DNA of 64,000 bases from Carnobacterium gallinarum DSM 4847 (GTDB taxonomy: Bacteria; Bacillota; Bacilli; Lactobacillales; Carnobacteriaceae), in assembly GCF_000744375.1 (NCBI RefSeq), contig NZ_JQLU01000005.1:124001-188000 (forward strand). Reading direction: 5' to 3'. The translations under genes were made by a program, and so were the position numbers. Below the pieces are notes generated by a model. It did not search any database. It was not told the DNA's origin and saw only the letters and a list, made by a program, of their open reading frames with translations. Below are positions 53,824-64,000 of this stretch, in pieces. Position 1 is the stretch's first letter; the number at the start of each line of letters is the position of its first letter.

Positions 53824-56091
53824 TTATACTTTTTCAATTGGAGCAAATGCGGCTAATAAACGTTTAATCCCTTGTTCTTTAAATGCCACATCCAACTCTA
53901 GATTATCAGCATCCCCAGCCACCTTCACAACTGTTCCAACACCCCATTTTTTATGCATCGCTTTATCGCCAACAGACCACGCTAATTTTTCAGCGCCACT
54001 TTCGACTTTATTCTGTGATACTGGAGATTTATAGGTTTGAGCCGTTGCTCGTTGAGTTTGGTTTCGTTGCAACAAGCTGCTGCCATTGCCGTTACCACCA
54101 AAACTGTTGCCTCCGCTAGTGCTACGTCCAAATGGTAAACTACCTGATAATTGATTGCCTGATTCTAATGCCTCTTCACTAATTTCTGTAACAAAACGGG
54201 AAGCTGGATTTGATTGAGTTCGTCCATAGAGCATTCGTGAATAAGCGTTCGTAATATATAATTTTTGTTCTGCACGAGTAATTCCAACATAGGCTAAACG
54301 GCGTTCTTCTTCTAACTGATCTTCCTCCATTAAAGCACGAGACATTGGGAAAATCCCTTCCTCAACACCAATTAAGAAGACGATTGGAAACTCTAAACCT
54401 TTTGCCGCATGCAAAGTCATTAAGGTAACTTCACTGGTTTGTTCTTCTTCCAGATTATCTAAGTCAGAAACTAATGCTAAATCAGTTAAGAAGGTTAGTA
54501 AGCTAGTGTCTTCACTGTTATCTTTCTCAAATTGTTGAGTAACCGAAAGAAATTCTTGGATATTCTCAATACGAGTTTCAGCTTCTAATGTTTTTTCATT
54601 TTTCAAGGCTTGTAAATACCCACTGCGTTTTAGAACTTCTTCTACTAATTCAGTCACAGGTAGATACTCTTGCATTTTGATAAAATCTTTAATCATAAAA
54701 GCAAAGCCTTCTAATTCTCCAGCAGCTTTTCCAGTAATTGGTGTGATAGTTACATTCAAAGCTGTTTCTAATAACGACCAACCATATTGATTCGCTGCAT
54801 CTCTTAATTTTTCAACTGTTCCAGGACCAATCCCACGTTTAGGTACATTTACAACGCGTTCAAAGCTCATATTATCTTCTGGGTTTGCAATCAAACGTAA
54901 ATACGCCAATATATCACGAATTTCTTTACGATCGTAGAACTTATGCCCACCAACCATTTTGTAAGGAATATTGGATTTTAGTAAATTTTCTTCTATTACC
55001 CGTGATTGGGCATTGGTTCGATAAAGTACAGCAAAATCACCGTAATTTAATTTGCGCTCACGCATCTCTTCTTGCATTTTTGAAACAATATAACGGGCTT
55101 CATCATGTTCGGATTGACCGCGATAATACGTTATTTTTTCACCATCATCATTGTCTGTCCATAATTTTTTATCACGACGGTTTGCGTTATTTCCGATCAC
55201 ATCATTCGCCGCTTTTAAAATCATTTTTGTCGAACGATAATTCTGCTCTAACAAAACAACTTTGGCATCTGTATAGTCTTTTTCAAAGGTTAAAATATTC
55301 TCCATATTCGCACCACGCCAGCCATAGATACTTTGATCGGCATCTCCAACAACACAGATGTTTTTAAAACGTTTTGCCAAACGGTTCACCAATGTATACT
55401 GCGCATGGTTGGTATCTTGGTACTCATCTACATGAATATAGTGAAATTTATTTTGATAATAATCTAAAGTTTCAGGGCTATCTTTGAATAATCGAGCCGT
55501 CAACATAATTAAATCATCAAAATCCACTGATTGGTTACGGCGTAGTTCTTTTTGATAATCATCGTAACAATCTGCAACTGTTTTTTCAAACATACTTGAT
55601 GCATACTCCCGATACTCTTCAGCAGTTTGTAGTTCATTTTTAGCATTACTAATTTGACCTAAAATCGCTTTTGGTTCAAACTTCTTAGGATCAATATTGC
55701 GTTCTTTTAAAATACGTTTCATCAATGTTTGTTGTTCACTAGGATCACTGATAGTAAAGGCTTTGTTGTAACCAATCTTATCAATATCACGACGTAAAAT
55801 ACGAACACACATTGAGTGAAAAGTAGAAACCCAGACATCATTTCCACCACGAACATTTAAACGATTTACCCGTTCTTTCATTTCCTTAGCTGCTTTATTC
55901 GTAAAGGTAATCGCTAAGATATTCCAAGGATTCACTTGTTTTTCTTCAATTAAATAGGCAATTCGATGGGTTAAAACGCGTGTCTTTCCACTTCCTGCTC
56001 CTGCCATAATTAACAGTGGACCTTCTGTGGCAACCACAGCCTCTTTCTGCCTTGGATTCATTCCTTGTATTAAATCATCTCTTGATACCAA
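53824..56091 (-). CDS. pcrA: ATP-dependent DNA helicase PcrA
   Basis: This 755-residue UvrD/Rep-family 3'-5' helicase acts in repair and plasmid replication. Motifs include Walker A AGAGSGKT (residues 30-37), [12 protein letters not shown] (motif II), [13 protein letters not shown] (III), QNYRST (IV), [11 protein letters not shown] (V) and YVGITRAE (VI). The C-terminal Tudor-like tail ([18 protein letters not shown]) that contacts RNA polymerase is present. The start is a TTG at 56091. pcrA-ligA-camS order is common in Firmicutes. Confidence 0.97.
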   Translation of the reverse strand: MVSRDDLIQGMNPRQKEAVVATEGPLLIMAGAGSGKTRVLTHRIAYLIEEKQVNPWNILAITFTNKAAKEMKERVNRLNVRGGNDVWVSTFHSMCVRILRRDIDKIGYNKAFTISDPSEQQTLMKRILKERNIDPKKFEPKAILGQISNAKNELQTAEEYREYASSMFEKTVADCYDDYQKELRRNQSVDFDDLIMLTARLFKDSPETLDYYQNKFHYIHVDEYQDTNHAQYTLVNRLAKRFKNICVVGDADQSIYGWRGANMENILTFEKDYTDAKVVLLEQNYRSTKMILKAANDVIGNNANRRDKKLWTDNDDGEKITYYRGQSEHDEARYIVSKMQEEMRERKLNYGDFAVLYRTNAQSRVIEENLLKSNIPYKMVGGHKFYDRKEIRDILAYLRLIANPEDNMSFERVVNVPKRGIGPGTVEKLRDAANQYGWSLLETALNVTITPITGKAAGELEGFAFMIKDFIKMQEYLPVTELVEEVLKRSGYLQALKNEKTLEAETRIENIQEFLSVTQQFEKDNSEDTSLLTFLTDLALVSDLDNLEEEQTSEVTLMTLHAAKGLEFPIVFLIGVEEGIFPMSRALMEEDQLEEERRLAYVGITRAEQKLYITNAYSRMLYGRTQSNPASRFVTEISEEALESGNQLSGSLPFGRSTSGGNSFGGNGNGSSLLQRNQTQRATAQTYKSPVSQNKVESGAEKLAWSVGDKAMHKKWGVGTVVKVAGDADNLELDVAFKEQGIKRLLAAFAPIEKV

Positions 56092-56470
56092 CTTTTAACA
56101 TCCTCTCAGCTTTCATTTATCACTGGATCTTAGTTGTTTATTCGCAACTAAAATCGTTATTCGTAAATAAAAATCGCTCATTTCTAACCATTACACCATT
56201 ATAGCAAAAAAACCGAAAAACTTCTTTAAAAAAAGAATAAGAGTCACAAAAATATTTGCAAATAATTAAGAAAATTTCCCGACTAGTTAGCAGTTTATTA
56301 TAACAAGAGTGGGTTGGCAAAAAAAGAGAACATTTCGTTAATTTTAGAAAATGATTGCATTAAATTTATGTTAGATAGATGAAAAAGAACAGATAGAAAA
56401 TAAATTTCCCTATCTGCTCAATTAATTCTATTTGCTACGATTCTTAAGTAAAAACTATCTAACTTCTCTT

Positions 56471-57025
56471 TTAATTTGTTTTTATAGTCCGGGCTAATTG
56501 AATAATTACTCCCTTATCTTCCGGTTGTTTTATAGAAGTTAAAGTCAAATTATCAGTAAGCACATATTCATTCCGCCCCTTACTACTGTACTTAATAATC
56601 ATATTTAATGGCTTATCTGTAATGCCCGCATCTATTAGAAAATTACTCAAAAGATTAAAACCAAATTCTTCATGAGTGAGTCCCTCATCCATTTTATCTG
56701 ATTTATTAGAAATCTCAACACTGTATCCAAAGGGATAGTTTCCATTTAATTCCGCTGTCATATCCTCTACTACTTGTTTTTTTCCGTATTCAATTCTGAT
56801 GTTTTCACAACATTAACAGCTTCATTTTTTTAATGGAGTTATATAAGCATCTATATCAAATTTATACACTTTTGAGAAATCTAACCGCTCATCCTCTATA
56901 TTAGCATCCACTTCTTTTCTACTCTCATTCTCGCTATTTTCTCGTTCAACAACTTTATTTGCCTCGTTTATCTCTTTTTTGATTCCATAGCTAATTAATA
57001 TAATAAAATTAAAATTTTTAGAATG
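56471..57025 (-). pseudogene. Decayed gene of unknown function
   Basis: The intact 3' frame (56471-56761) encodes 96 residues ending LTSIKQPEDKGVIIQLARTIKTN. Reading upstream, the same protein seems to continue in other frames: IRIEYGKKQVVEDMTAE, then NEAVNVV, then a longer piece IKKEINEANKVVERENSE with DFSKVYKFDIDAYITPLKK and a hydrophobic start. Shifts fall at A runs near 56828 and 56808. No start codon is found for the N-terminal part. It may once have been a secreted or lipoprotein-like protein. The stretch 56092-56470 shows nothing. Confidence 0.5.
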
Positions 57026-57150
57026 AAAAATAACTATCTATAAATAAAGGTTGCTTTTAATAAATAGTTATTTCCCCTACCATACAAGAGTTCTAAACGT
57101 ATTAATATACGACCTATATTGGCTTTAATAACGTTTTTATTTTCAAAAAA

Positions 57151-57182
57151 AGTAAGTAAAGAAATAAATTTCTTTACTTACT
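57151..57182 (-). terminator. Terminator of the purine operon
   Basis: AGTAAGTAAAGAAA and TTTCTTTACTTACT form a 14-bp stem with seven T following on the minus strand, 35 bases after the gntR stop. Confidence 0.85.
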
Positions 57183-57216
57183 AAATAATACTACCAAATT
57201 AAGTTTCAACTAATAG

Positions 57217-57882
57217 TTAATCCTTATTCACAGCACTTAACATCAACTGATTCACCAGAATCCGAATTTGTTTGCGGGCTAATCCATAATCTTCCACTTT
57301 GATAAAATCTAAAATTTTTGAATAATGTTGCAGTTTTTTAGGCATGTTTCGTCGAATAAGCTCCGTTAATTCTTGATTTTTTTGGAGATGTAAGTGACGC
57401 AAGGTTTCGCTAACTAAAGTTAGCTTAAATTGATTGTGATTCAACGCTAAGAAGTCTCTTAAAAATTGGCGTTCTTTTTCTTGATAAATTTCACTATCTC
57501 CTTGTTGAACGAACTGAATCAATTCATTTAAACACGTATCTAGTTGAGTAATATCTACTCTAATTTCCTTTAATTCTAAATAATGAACATATTGCACAAA
57601 AATCAATTCTAAAACTTCTAAACGCTCTATATAGCCTTTTAAATCAATTTTAGACTCGACTATTTTAGCACCTTTATTAGCTTCAATTATAATCAATCCT
57701 TCTGCTTCTAAACGTAAAAAAGCACGTCTAACTGGAGTCCGACTAATTCCTAAAAGCTTGGCTATTTTCAGCTCAGTGACATGGACTTGCGGAGGCCATT
57801 CCTTAGATAGAATTCTCTCCTTAATACTTAAATAGGCGACTTGTTCTAAATTCGTTCCCCGTTGTCTATGGATTTTTCCCAC
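57217..57882 (-). CDS. GntR-family regulator, FCD-like, at end of purine operon
   Basis: This 221-residue protein has an N-terminal GntR winged helix (AYLSIKERILSKEWPPQVHV, LKIAKLLGISRTPVRRAFLRL, about residues 16-70) and an all-helical C-terminal domain of the FCD type. It is 5 bp after purD, so it is co-transcribed with purine genes, which is uncommon. The effector is unknown; control of the operon or of a linked nucleotide pathway is a guess. Confidence 0.87.
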   Translation of the reverse strand: MGKIHRQRGTNLEQVAYLSIKERILSKEWPPQVHVTELKIAKLLGISRTPVRRAFLRLEAEGLIIIEANKGAKIVESKIDLKGYIERLEVLELIFVQYVHYLELKEIRVDITQLDTCLNELIQFVQQGDSEIYQEKERQFLRDFLALNHNQFKLTLVSETLRHLHLQKNQELTELIRRNMPKKLQHYSKILDFIKVEDYGLARKQIRILVNQLMLSAVNKD

Positions 57883-57887
57883 CTACT

Positions 57888-59153
57888 TTATTTTTGATGT
57901 AAACCTTGATGCCCAATATCCATTCGATAAAAAGTTTGATCTGTATCTGCTTTTTGCAAATTATGATAGATTTTTTCTCTTGCCTCAGCCAATGAAGCCC
58001 CACTTGCGCCAACTAAATAAATCCGACCACCAGTAGACACCAATTCCTCTTCCTGCTTTTGAACTCCGGCAGTATAAACTGTAACGTCCTTAAATTTTGA
58101 AAAATCTGGCAGTGAAATTCCCGTTGCATACTCAGCTGGATAGCCTTCTGCTGCCACAACAACACCAATCTCAAAACCTTCTGTTTCCCATTCAATTGAT
58201 GGCTCTTGATCCGTTAATAGCGCCGTAATAATCTCTGCCAAATCTGTTTTTAATCGCTTTAGTACGACTTGGGTTTCTGGATCACCGAAGCGAGCATTGA
58301 ATTCGATTACTTTTGGTCCTGCATTTGTTGCAATTAGCCCAGCATATAAAATCCCTGTAAAGGATCGTCCTTCTTGAATCATTCCAAGTGCTGCTGGTCT
58401 CAAGACTTTTTCAATTGCTTCTTGCACCATTGTTTCTGGAATTTGTGGAACTGGAGTATAAGCCCCCATGCCACCAGTATTAGGTCCCTTATCTCCTTCA
58501 TAGGCTCTTTTATGATCTTGAGAAATCACCATTGGATATACCTTATCATTTTTTACAAAAGCTAACAATGAAAATTCCTCGCCAGCTAAAAATTCTTCAA
58601 CCACTACTTTACTGGAACTTGCCCCGAATTTCTCATCTAATAGCATATCTTTTAATGCTAATGTAGCATCATTCATATCTTCTGCAACCACAACCCCTTT
58701 ACCCGCTGCTAAACCATCTGCTTTAATAACAATCGGAACACCTTTTTCAGTCACATAGGCTAATGCCTCATCATAATCAGTAAACGTTTTGTGGGCTGCT
58801 GTTGGAATTTGATATTTTGTCATTAATTCTTTAGCAAAATCTTTTGAACCTTCGATTAAAGCAGCCTTTTTATGAGGTCCAAAAGCTTTTAAGCCAGCTG
58901 CTTCAAAATCATCAACAATTCCATTTAATAGTGGTACTTCAGGTCCAATAAAACTCCAATCAACCTGATTTTTTTTTGCAAAGGCAATTAGTTCTGGATG
59001 ATTATCTTCAGAAATGTCTACTAATTGAATACCATCAACTGTCATTCCTGCATTTCCTTTTGCACAAAAAACGGTTTCTACTAAGGGACTTTCTAATAAT
59101 TTTTTACAAATTGCGTGTTCACGTCCGCCACTACCGATTACTAAAAGTTTCAT
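57888..59153 (-). CDS. purD: Phosphoribosylamine-glycine ligase
   Basis: This 421-residue ATP-grasp enzyme makes glycinamide ribonucleotide, step 2 of purine synthesis. It carries VIGSGGREHAICKKL, FIGPEVPLL, VIKADGLAAGKGVVVA, and the metal-binding VIEFNARFGDPETQ. Length is standard. A hairpin between purH and purD (59192-59222) may reduce its expression relative to upstream genes. Confidence 0.98.
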   Translation of the reverse strand: MKLLVIGSGGREHAICKKLLESPLVETVFCAKGNAGMTVDGIQLVDISEDNHPELIAFAKKNQVDWSFIGPEVPLLNGIVDDFEAAGLKAFGPHKKAALIEGSKDFAKELMTKYQIPTAAHKTFTDYDEALAYVTEKGVPIVIKADGLAAGKGVVVAEDMNDATLALKDMLLDEKFGASSSKVVVEEFLAGEEFSLLAFVKNDKVYPMVISQDHKRAYEGDKGPNTGGMGAYTPVPQIPETMVQEAIEKVLRPAALGMIQEGRSFTGILYAGLIATNAGPKVIEFNARFGDPETQVVLKRLKTDLAEIITALLTDQEPSIEWETEGFEIGVVVAAEGYPAEYATGISLPDFSKFKDVTVYTAGVQKQEEELVSTGGRIYLVGASGASLAEAREKIYHNLQKADTDQTFYRMDIGHQGLHQK

Positions 59154-59191
59154 TTCTTCTCGCTCCTTTGTTTGTTATCAACCCAAAGTTG

Positions 59192-59222
59192 AAAAAAGCG
59201 ATGGCAACTTTCTACCATCGCC
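59192..59222 (-). terminator. Terminator-like hairpin between purH and purD
   Basis: On the minus strand GCGATGG pairs with CCATCGC around a 10-base loop and is followed by TTTTTT. Partial termination inside the operon is possible. Confidence 0.6.
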
Positions 59223-59229
59223 TTGATTT

Positions 59230-60768
59230 TTAATGTCTAAAATGTCTAACTTTAGTGAAAATCATCGCCACACCATATTGATTGGCCATATCAATTGAAT
59301 CTTGATCTTTCATACTTCCACCTGGTTGAATAATGGCTTTAATTCCATGTTTGGCTGCATATTCCACACTATCATTCATTGGAAAAAAAGCATCGCTGGC
59401 TAAAACAGCTCCATCTAATTTACCAGCTGCTTGCTCTAACGCAATCTTAACTGAACCAACACGATTCATTTGCCCTGCACCAACGCCTAAAGTATGTTCT
59501 GCATTTGCCACAACAATGGCATTGCTTTTCACATGTTTCATAACTTTCCAAGAAAATTCCATCGCTTTTAATTCTTCCGCTGTTGGTTGACGTTCTGTAA
59601 CAACTTCCCATTCTGGTGTTTCTTCTGGGCTTAGCAAGTCTTGATCTTGAATCAATAATCCACCTAAAACACTGGTTGCTTCTATTCCTTTAACTAAAGC
59701 ATGTTCAAAATCTAGCGTCATTAAACGTAAATTTTTCTTTTTCGTCAATACTTCTAAAGCAGATTTTCCAAAGCTTGGTGCAATAATAATTTCTAAGAAA
59801 ATACCATGTAGTTTTTCAGCAGTTGCCAAATCAACTTCACGATTTAAGACAATAATCCCACCAAATATCGAAACCGGATCTGCATTGTAAGCACGCTCAA
59901 AAGCTTCATAAACAGTTTCGCCAATCCCTACACCACAAGGGTTCATATGTTTGACAGCCACCGCTACTGGTTCAGAGAATTCACGAGCAATCCGAATAGC
60001 TGCATCAGCATCTTTAATATTATTATATGAAAGTTCCTTACCATGAATTTGTGTAGCATTCACAATTGAATAATCAACCGCTAAAGGTTCTGCATAAAAA
60101 CTTGCTTCTTGATGACTATTTTCACCATAACGCAAGCTTTGTTTACGATCAAAGGTCATTGTAATTGTTTCTGGTTCTGTTTCTCCGACTAGATCCGTTA
60201 AGAAACTAGCAATCAATGCATCGTAACTTGCTGTATGACGAAAAACTTTTGCAGCTAATTTTTCCCTAGTCGCTAAAGTTGTTTTCCCCTCATTTGCCAC
60301 TAACTCATCAATTACTACTTGATAATCGCTTGGATCAACGACGACCGTTACTGAAGCATAATTTTTCGCTCCACTGCGTAACATACTGGGTCCACCAATA
60401 TCAATATTTTCAATCGCCTCAGCAGTGGTTACATCTGGCTTCATAATCGTTTCTTTAAATGGATACAAATTCACACAAACGAAATCAATAGGTTGAATGT
60501 GATGCTCAGCCATTGCTGATAAATGCGACTCCAAATCACGACGACCAAGTAAACCGCCATGGATTAGGGGATGCAACGTTTTAACACGACCATCCATCAT
60601 TTCTGGAAAATCGGTTACCTCTTCAATACCAATCGTCACTACTCCAGCATCTTCTAGTGCTTTCTTCGTTCCACCTGTAGAAATAATCTCAACACCATGC
60701 TCAATTAAAGCTTTGGTAAATTCGACAATCCCCGTTTTATCTGAAACACTAATCAATGCTCTTGTCAT
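59230..60768 (-). CDS. purH: Bifunctional AICAR formyltransferase/IMP cyclohydrolase
   Basis: This 512-residue enzyme catalyses the last two purine steps. The N-terminal cyclohydrolase domain ([42 protein letters not shown]) precedes the formyltransferase domain with [10 protein letters not shown], the catalytic [10 protein letters not shown] and [14 protein letters not shown]. It overlaps purN by 4 bases. Confidence 0.98.
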   Translation of the reverse strand: MTRALISVSDKTGIVEFTKALIEHGVEIISTGGTKKALEDAGVVTIGIEEVTDFPEMMDGRVKTLHPLIHGGLLGRRDLESHLSAMAEHHIQPIDFVCVNLYPFKETIMKPDVTTAEAIENIDIGGPSMLRSGAKNYASVTVVVDPSDYQVVIDELVANEGKTTLATREKLAAKVFRHTASYDALIASFLTDLVGETEPETITMTFDRKQSLRYGENSHQEASFYAEPLAVDYSIVNATQIHGKELSYNNIKDADAAIRIAREFSEPVAVAVKHMNPCGVGIGETVYEAFERAYNADPVSIFGGIIVLNREVDLATAEKLHGIFLEIIIAPSFGKSALEVLTKKKNLRLMTLDFEHALVKGIEATSVLGGLLIQDQDLLSPEETPEWEVVTERQPTAEELKAMEFSWKVMKHVKSNAIVVANAEHTLGVGAGQMNRVGSVKIALEQAAGKLDGAVLASDAFFPMNDSVEYAAKHGIKAIIQPGGSMKDQDSIDMANQYGVAMIFTKVRHFRH

Positions 60769-61367
60769 CCTTCAACACTCCATTTCCATTCGTTTGTTTT
60801 ACTTAATTTTTCAATCGTTTCTTGAATAACCTTTGGATAAACTTGATGTTCTACTTGATGAATACGTTCTTCTAACATTTCTAGCGTATCCTTTTCATCA
60901 ATAAAAACCGACTCCTGTGCAACGATGGGTCCTGTATCAACACCATCATCTACGAAATGGACTGTGACACCTGTTTCAATAACTCCAGCCTCAAAAGCAT
61001 CACGAATTCCATGTAAACCAGGAAAATCAGGTAACAAAGCTGGATGAATATTTAGAATGCGATTGCTATATACTTTTAATAAGGTTGGACCAATCAATCG
61101 CATATAGCCAGCTAACACAACTAGATCAACTTGGTTTACTTTTAATATTTGTAAAAGTTCTTGTTCATAAGCAGCCTTATTTACAAAATCTTTTGGCTCA
61201 AAACAAATAGTCGAAATTCCTAATTCTTGACTACGCTGAATTACATAGGCTTGCCTTTTGTCACAAAATAACAATACTAACTCGGCGTTGATGGTGCCCT
61301 CTTTGACGGCCTCGGCAATCGCTGCAAAGTTACTTCCATTTCCCGAAGCAAAGATCGCTAACTTCAT
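60765..61367 (-). CDS. purN: Phosphoribosylglycinamide formyltransferase
   Basis: This 200-residue enzyme formylates GAR using 10-formyl-THF. It shows [17 protein letters not shown], the formyl-folate site [16 protein letters not shown] with catalytic His, and [16 protein letters not shown] with catalytic Asp. The start was placed at the ATG at 61367, 7 nt after AGAGG; a GTG six bases upstream would overlap the purM stop. Confidence 0.96.
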   Translation of the reverse strand: MKLAIFASGNGSNFAAIAEAVKEGTINAELVLLFCDKRQAYVIQRSQELGISTICFEPKDFVNKAAYEQELLQILKVNQVDLVVLAGYMRLIGPTLLKVYSNRILNIHPALLPDFPGLHGIRDAFEAGVIETGVTVHFVDDGVDTGPIVAQESVFIDEKDTLEMLEERIHQVEHQVYPKVIQETIEKLSKTNEWKWSVEG

Positions 61368-61369
61368 CC

Positions 61370-62413
61370 TCACACCTCTTTTTTAAGAATTAACTCTTGT
61401 TTTACTTTAGGAACAACTGTTCCAATGACTGATGCCACTTCTCCAGCTTCTTCCAATTGTTTAAGGATTTCAGCTACTTGATTTGTAGGAACCGCTAAAA
61501 CCATTCCAATTCCCATATTAAAAATTTCATACATTTCTTGATTTGGAATATCTCCGTATTTTTCTAATGCTTTAAAAATAGGCAAGACTTCCCAACTGCC
61601 TAATTGAATCTCAGCGGCTAATCCTTCTGGCAACATCCGTGGAATATTCTCCACAAACCCACCTCCAGTAATATGGGCAATCCCATGAATAATTTTCTTT
61701 TTAATCAAAGGCAACAATGCTTGGACATAAATTTTTGTTGGCGTTAATAGTTCAGAACCTAGGCTACGACCTGGCAGCTCTGGCAATTCAGAGTCATAAT
61801 TAAATTGATTTTGTTCAAAGAAAACTTTCCGAACTAATGAATAACCATTAGAATGGATGCCACTTGATGCAATTCCAATCAGTGTATCCCCAGCCTTAAT
61901 ATCTCCTGCTTGAATTAAATTTTGTTTCTCTGCAACACCAACTGTAAACCCTGCTAAATCATACTCATCAGCAGTATACATCCCAGGCATTTCAGCCGTT
62001 TCTCCACCAATTAATGCAGCTCCCGCTTGAACACAACCTTCTGCTACACCTGCAACAATTTGTTCTAAACGAGCAGGGATATTTTTTCCTGTTGCAATAT
62101 AATCTAAGAAATATAATGGCTCTGCTCCTTGGGCAATCACATCATTGACACACATAGCGACACAATCAATTCCAATCGTTTCATGCTGGTCCATTGCAAT
62201 AGCAATCATTAATTTCGTTCCAACGCCATCTGTTCCAGAAACTAAAACCGGCTCTTTCACCCCAGTAGTCGTTAAATCGAAGCATCCACCAAAGCCACCT
62301 AATGCTCCCATCACACCTAAGCGTTCAGTTCGTTTGACGTGTTTTTTGATTCGCTCTACTGTTTCATAACCTGCTTCAACATCTACTCCAGCCTTTGAAT
62401 AGGCATTTGCCAT
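61370..62413 (-). CDS. purM: Phosphoribosylformylglycinamidine cyclo-ligase
   Basis: This 347-residue AIR synthetase has [20 protein letters not shown] at the N-terminus, [35 protein letters not shown] and [11 protein letters not shown]. It is adjacent to purN, with purF 71 bp upstream. The purF-purM spacer has no strong terminator. Confidence 0.98.
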   Translation of the reverse strand: MANAYSKAGVDVEAGYETVERIKKHVKRTERLGVMGALGGFGGCFDLTTTGVKEPVLVSGTDGVGTKLMIAIAMDQHETIGIDCVAMCVNDVIAQGAEPLYFLDYIATGKNIPARLEQIVAGVAEGCVQAGAALIGGETAEMPGMYTADEYDLAGFTVGVAEKQNLIQAGDIKAGDTLIGIASSGIHSNGYSLVRKVFFEQNQFNYDSELPELPGRSLGSELLTPTKIYVQALLPLIKKKIIHGIAHITGGGFVENIPRMLPEGLAAEIQLGSWEVLPIFKALEKYGDIPNQEMYEIFNMGIGMVLAVPTNQVAEILKQLEEAGEVASVIGTVVPKVKQELILKKEV

Positions 62414-62484
62414 TTTATTTGTCCTCCATCTCGTAAAATTCCCCAGAGATTTACGTCTTGAAACGCAAAACTCTGTAAATTTGT

Positions 62485-63924
62485 CTACTTCTGTTCTTGA
62501 GTTTCTTCTAAAGATTTCAAATAATCTGCTTCATAATCATACAAATCCGTTGGAAAATCGCCGTTAAAATAAGCCATACATAAACCGCTATACGGTGCAT
62601 CATAATTCAGACCAATTGATTCAATTAAACCATCTTCACTTAGATACGCTAAGCTGTCAGCACCAATCAGACTTTCAATTTCTTTGACTGAATGATTCGC
62701 TGCAATTAATTCTTCTCGTGTTTGAATGTCAATTCCATAAAAACATGGATAACGTAGAGGAGGTGAACCGATGCGGACATGAACCTCACTAGCTCCAGCC
62801 TCTCTTAACAAATCAACAATTCTGCGACTCGTTGTGCCACGAACAATTGAATCATCTACCATAACCACTTTTTTCCCTTCCACTACACCACGAACTGCTG
62901 AAAGTTTCATACGAACGCCTTGCTCTCTTAGTTCTTGTGTTGGTTGAATAAAGGTTCGAGCGACATATTGATTTTTCACTAGACCCATTTCATACGGAAT
63001 CCCACTCATTTCAGCATAACCACTAGCAGCTGATAAAGAAGAATTTGGCACTCCAATAACAATATCTGCATCAACAGGAGCTTCTACTGCCAAACGACGT
63101 CCCATATTTTTGCGAGCCGTATGGACATTGACACCTGCAATATCTGAATCCGGTCTAGCAAAGTAAATATATTCCATTGAACAAATAGACATCGTTGTCT
63201 CGTTTGTATATTTTTCAATACGGTAACCTGCATCGTCAATAATCACAATTTCTCCTGGCATTACTTGGCGCACAAATTTAGCACCAACAACATCTAATGC
63301 ACAAGTTTCACTAGCTAAAATATAGGCTCCATTTTGCATTTGACCAATTGAAAGGGGACGAAAACCATTGGGATCTAATGCGCCAATCATGGCATCTTCC
63401 GTTAAAAGTAAATAAGCAAATCCACCTTTAACAATATTCAAGCTCTCTTTTAACTTTTCTAAAAAGGTTTCTTCTTTACTACGACGAATCAGATGCATTA
63501 AAACTTCCGTATCAGAATTTGAGTGAAAAATCGCACCTTCACGTTCCAATTCAAAACGTAAGCTTTTAGCATTAATTAAATTTCCATTATGAGCCAAAGC
63601 TACTTCGCTATCATAGAACTTAAATAAGAACGGTTGGATGTTATTAATTCCACCACTACCAGATGTTCCGTAACGCACATGACCAATTGCTGCATTGCCT
63701 TTTAAACGCTCTAGCTCAGCTTCATCTTTAAAAACTTCAGCAATCAAACCAACATTCCGATGACCTTTTAATTTCCCTTTGTTATTTGCAACAATTCCAG
63801 CACCTTCTTGACCACGATGTTGCAAACTATGCAAACCAAAATAGCTTAATCGAGCTGCATCATGATGTCCCCAGACACCAAAAACACCACATTCTTCATT
63901 TAAACTTTTTACTTCAGTAGGCAT
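62485..63924 (-). CDS. purF: Amidophosphoribosyltransferase
   Basis: This is the 479-residue committed enzyme of purine synthesis. An 11-residue propeptide ([11 protein letters not shown]) precedes the nucleophile Cys12 in CGVFGVWGH, exposed after processing. The glutaminase domain has HRGQEGAGI and RYGTSG; the PRTase domain has [16 protein letters not shown]; cysteines later in the chain suggest the Fe-S type. The start at 63924 was chosen because GGGAGG lies 10 nt upstream. It overlaps the purL end by 16 bases. Confidence 0.97.
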   Translation of the reverse strand: MPTEVKSLNEECGVFGVWGHHDAARLSYFGLHSLQHRGQEGAGIVANNKGKLKGHRNVGLIAEVFKDEAELERLKGNAAIGHVRYGTSGSGGINNIQPFLFKFYDSEVALAHNGNLINAKSLRFELEREGAIFHSNSDTEVLMHLIRRSKEETFLEKLKESLNIVKGGFAYLLLTEDAMIGALDPNGFRPLSIGQMQNGAYILASETCALDVVGAKFVRQVMPGEIVIIDDAGYRIEKYTNETTMSICSMEYIYFARPDSDIAGVNVHTARKNMGRRLAVEAPVDADIVIGVPNSSLSAASGYAEMSGIPYEMGLVKNQYVARTFIQPTQELREQGVRMKLSAVRGVVEGKKVVMVDDSIVRGTTSRRIVDLLREAGASEVHVRIGSPPLRYPCFYGIDIQTREELIAANHSVKEIESLIGADSLAYLSEDGLIESIGLNYDAPYSGLCMAYFNGDFPTDLYDYEADYLKSLEETQEQK

Positions 63925-64000
63925 GGAATCGCATCCTCCCATAGTTGTTTCAACTCAGAAACCGTTGCTTCAATTTTGTCATTTTCAGCTTGAATCGTTA
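63909..64000 (-). CDS. purL: Phosphoribosylformylglycinamidine synthase subunit PurL, C-terminal end only
   Basis: The last 30 codons of a gene enter from the right edge. The frame ends [15 protein letters not shown] and stops at 63909-63911. This ending and the position before purF fit Bacilli-type PurL. The start and most of the gene lie outside the window. Confidence 0.8.
   Translation of the reverse strand, partial: TIQAENDKIEATVSELKQLWEDAIPCLLK

Noticed and set aside
54885-55367. Plus-strand frame of 160 codons within pcrA
   Set aside because: It lies antisense inside a fully conserved helicase and shows no protein-like motif.
56138-56320. Minus-strand frame of 60 codons upstream of pcrA
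   Set aside because: No ribosome site near its start and biased, low-complexity composition; no family resemblance.

Overview
The window is low-GC Firmicutes DNA of Lactobacillales type: Shine-Dalgarno GGAGG sites are strong, and lactic-acid-bacterial genes such as pepC, pepS, camS, gatCAB and lactose/cellobiose-family PTS components are present. The 1175-residue Cas13a and its repeat match what I remember of the Carnobacterium gallinarum type VI-A locus, so Carnobacterium is the most likely genus. That assignment rests on memory and no search was run.

Layout. Positions 1-8837 hold a minus-strand capsule/exopolysaccharide operon. It runs from a chain-length/tyrosine-kinase/phosphatase regulatory trio into a PglF/PglC/PglD/PglE-like set for a di-N-acylated (bacillosamine-like) first sugar, interrupted by a thiolase and a frameshifted 3-hydroxyacyl-CoA dehydrogenase. 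A perfect 76-bp tandem duplication carrying an extended -10 promoter lies upstream. Positions 9274-20142 are housekeeping and small genes: yihY, map, flavodoxin, an O-methyltransferase, pepC, a TetR regulator, pepS, an unusual membrane/coiled-coil protein, tRNA-Arg(CCT) and small membrane proteins. Positions 20303-27796 are a lactose/cellobiose-family PTS island with one IIA, three IIB and one IIC gene and a LevR/CelR-type sigma-54 activator. Two convincing -24/-12 promoters there share an upstream motif at an identical distance. Positions 27919-37998 hold a DEAD-box helicase, oxidoreductases, sfsA, a YxeA protein, a metallophosphoesterase, a GH25 protein lacking catalytic acids, and an ornithine-cyclodeaminase/PhzF pair divergent from a MocR regulator.

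Positions 38241-44335 are the highlight, a type VI-A CRISPR-Cas13a locus. It has a single effector with two HEPN R-x4-H motifs and an array of 16 repeats and 15 spacers, all spacers exactly 30 nt. The array has its own promoter at the leader edge. A strong hairpin separates it from cas13a. No cas1 or cas2 is present in the window. A complete 1366-bp IS3-family element, with a 3-bp target duplication, sits inside one repeat.

Positions 44517-56091 are rlmD-like, dagK, gatB, gatA, gatC, camS, ligA and pcrA. After a decayed gene at about 56471-57025, positions 57217-64000 are the 3' part of a purine operon transcribed purL-purF-purM-purN-purH-purD-gntR, with a terminator-like hairpin between purH and purD. 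Both ends of the window cut genes: an aminotransferase at the left and purL at the right.
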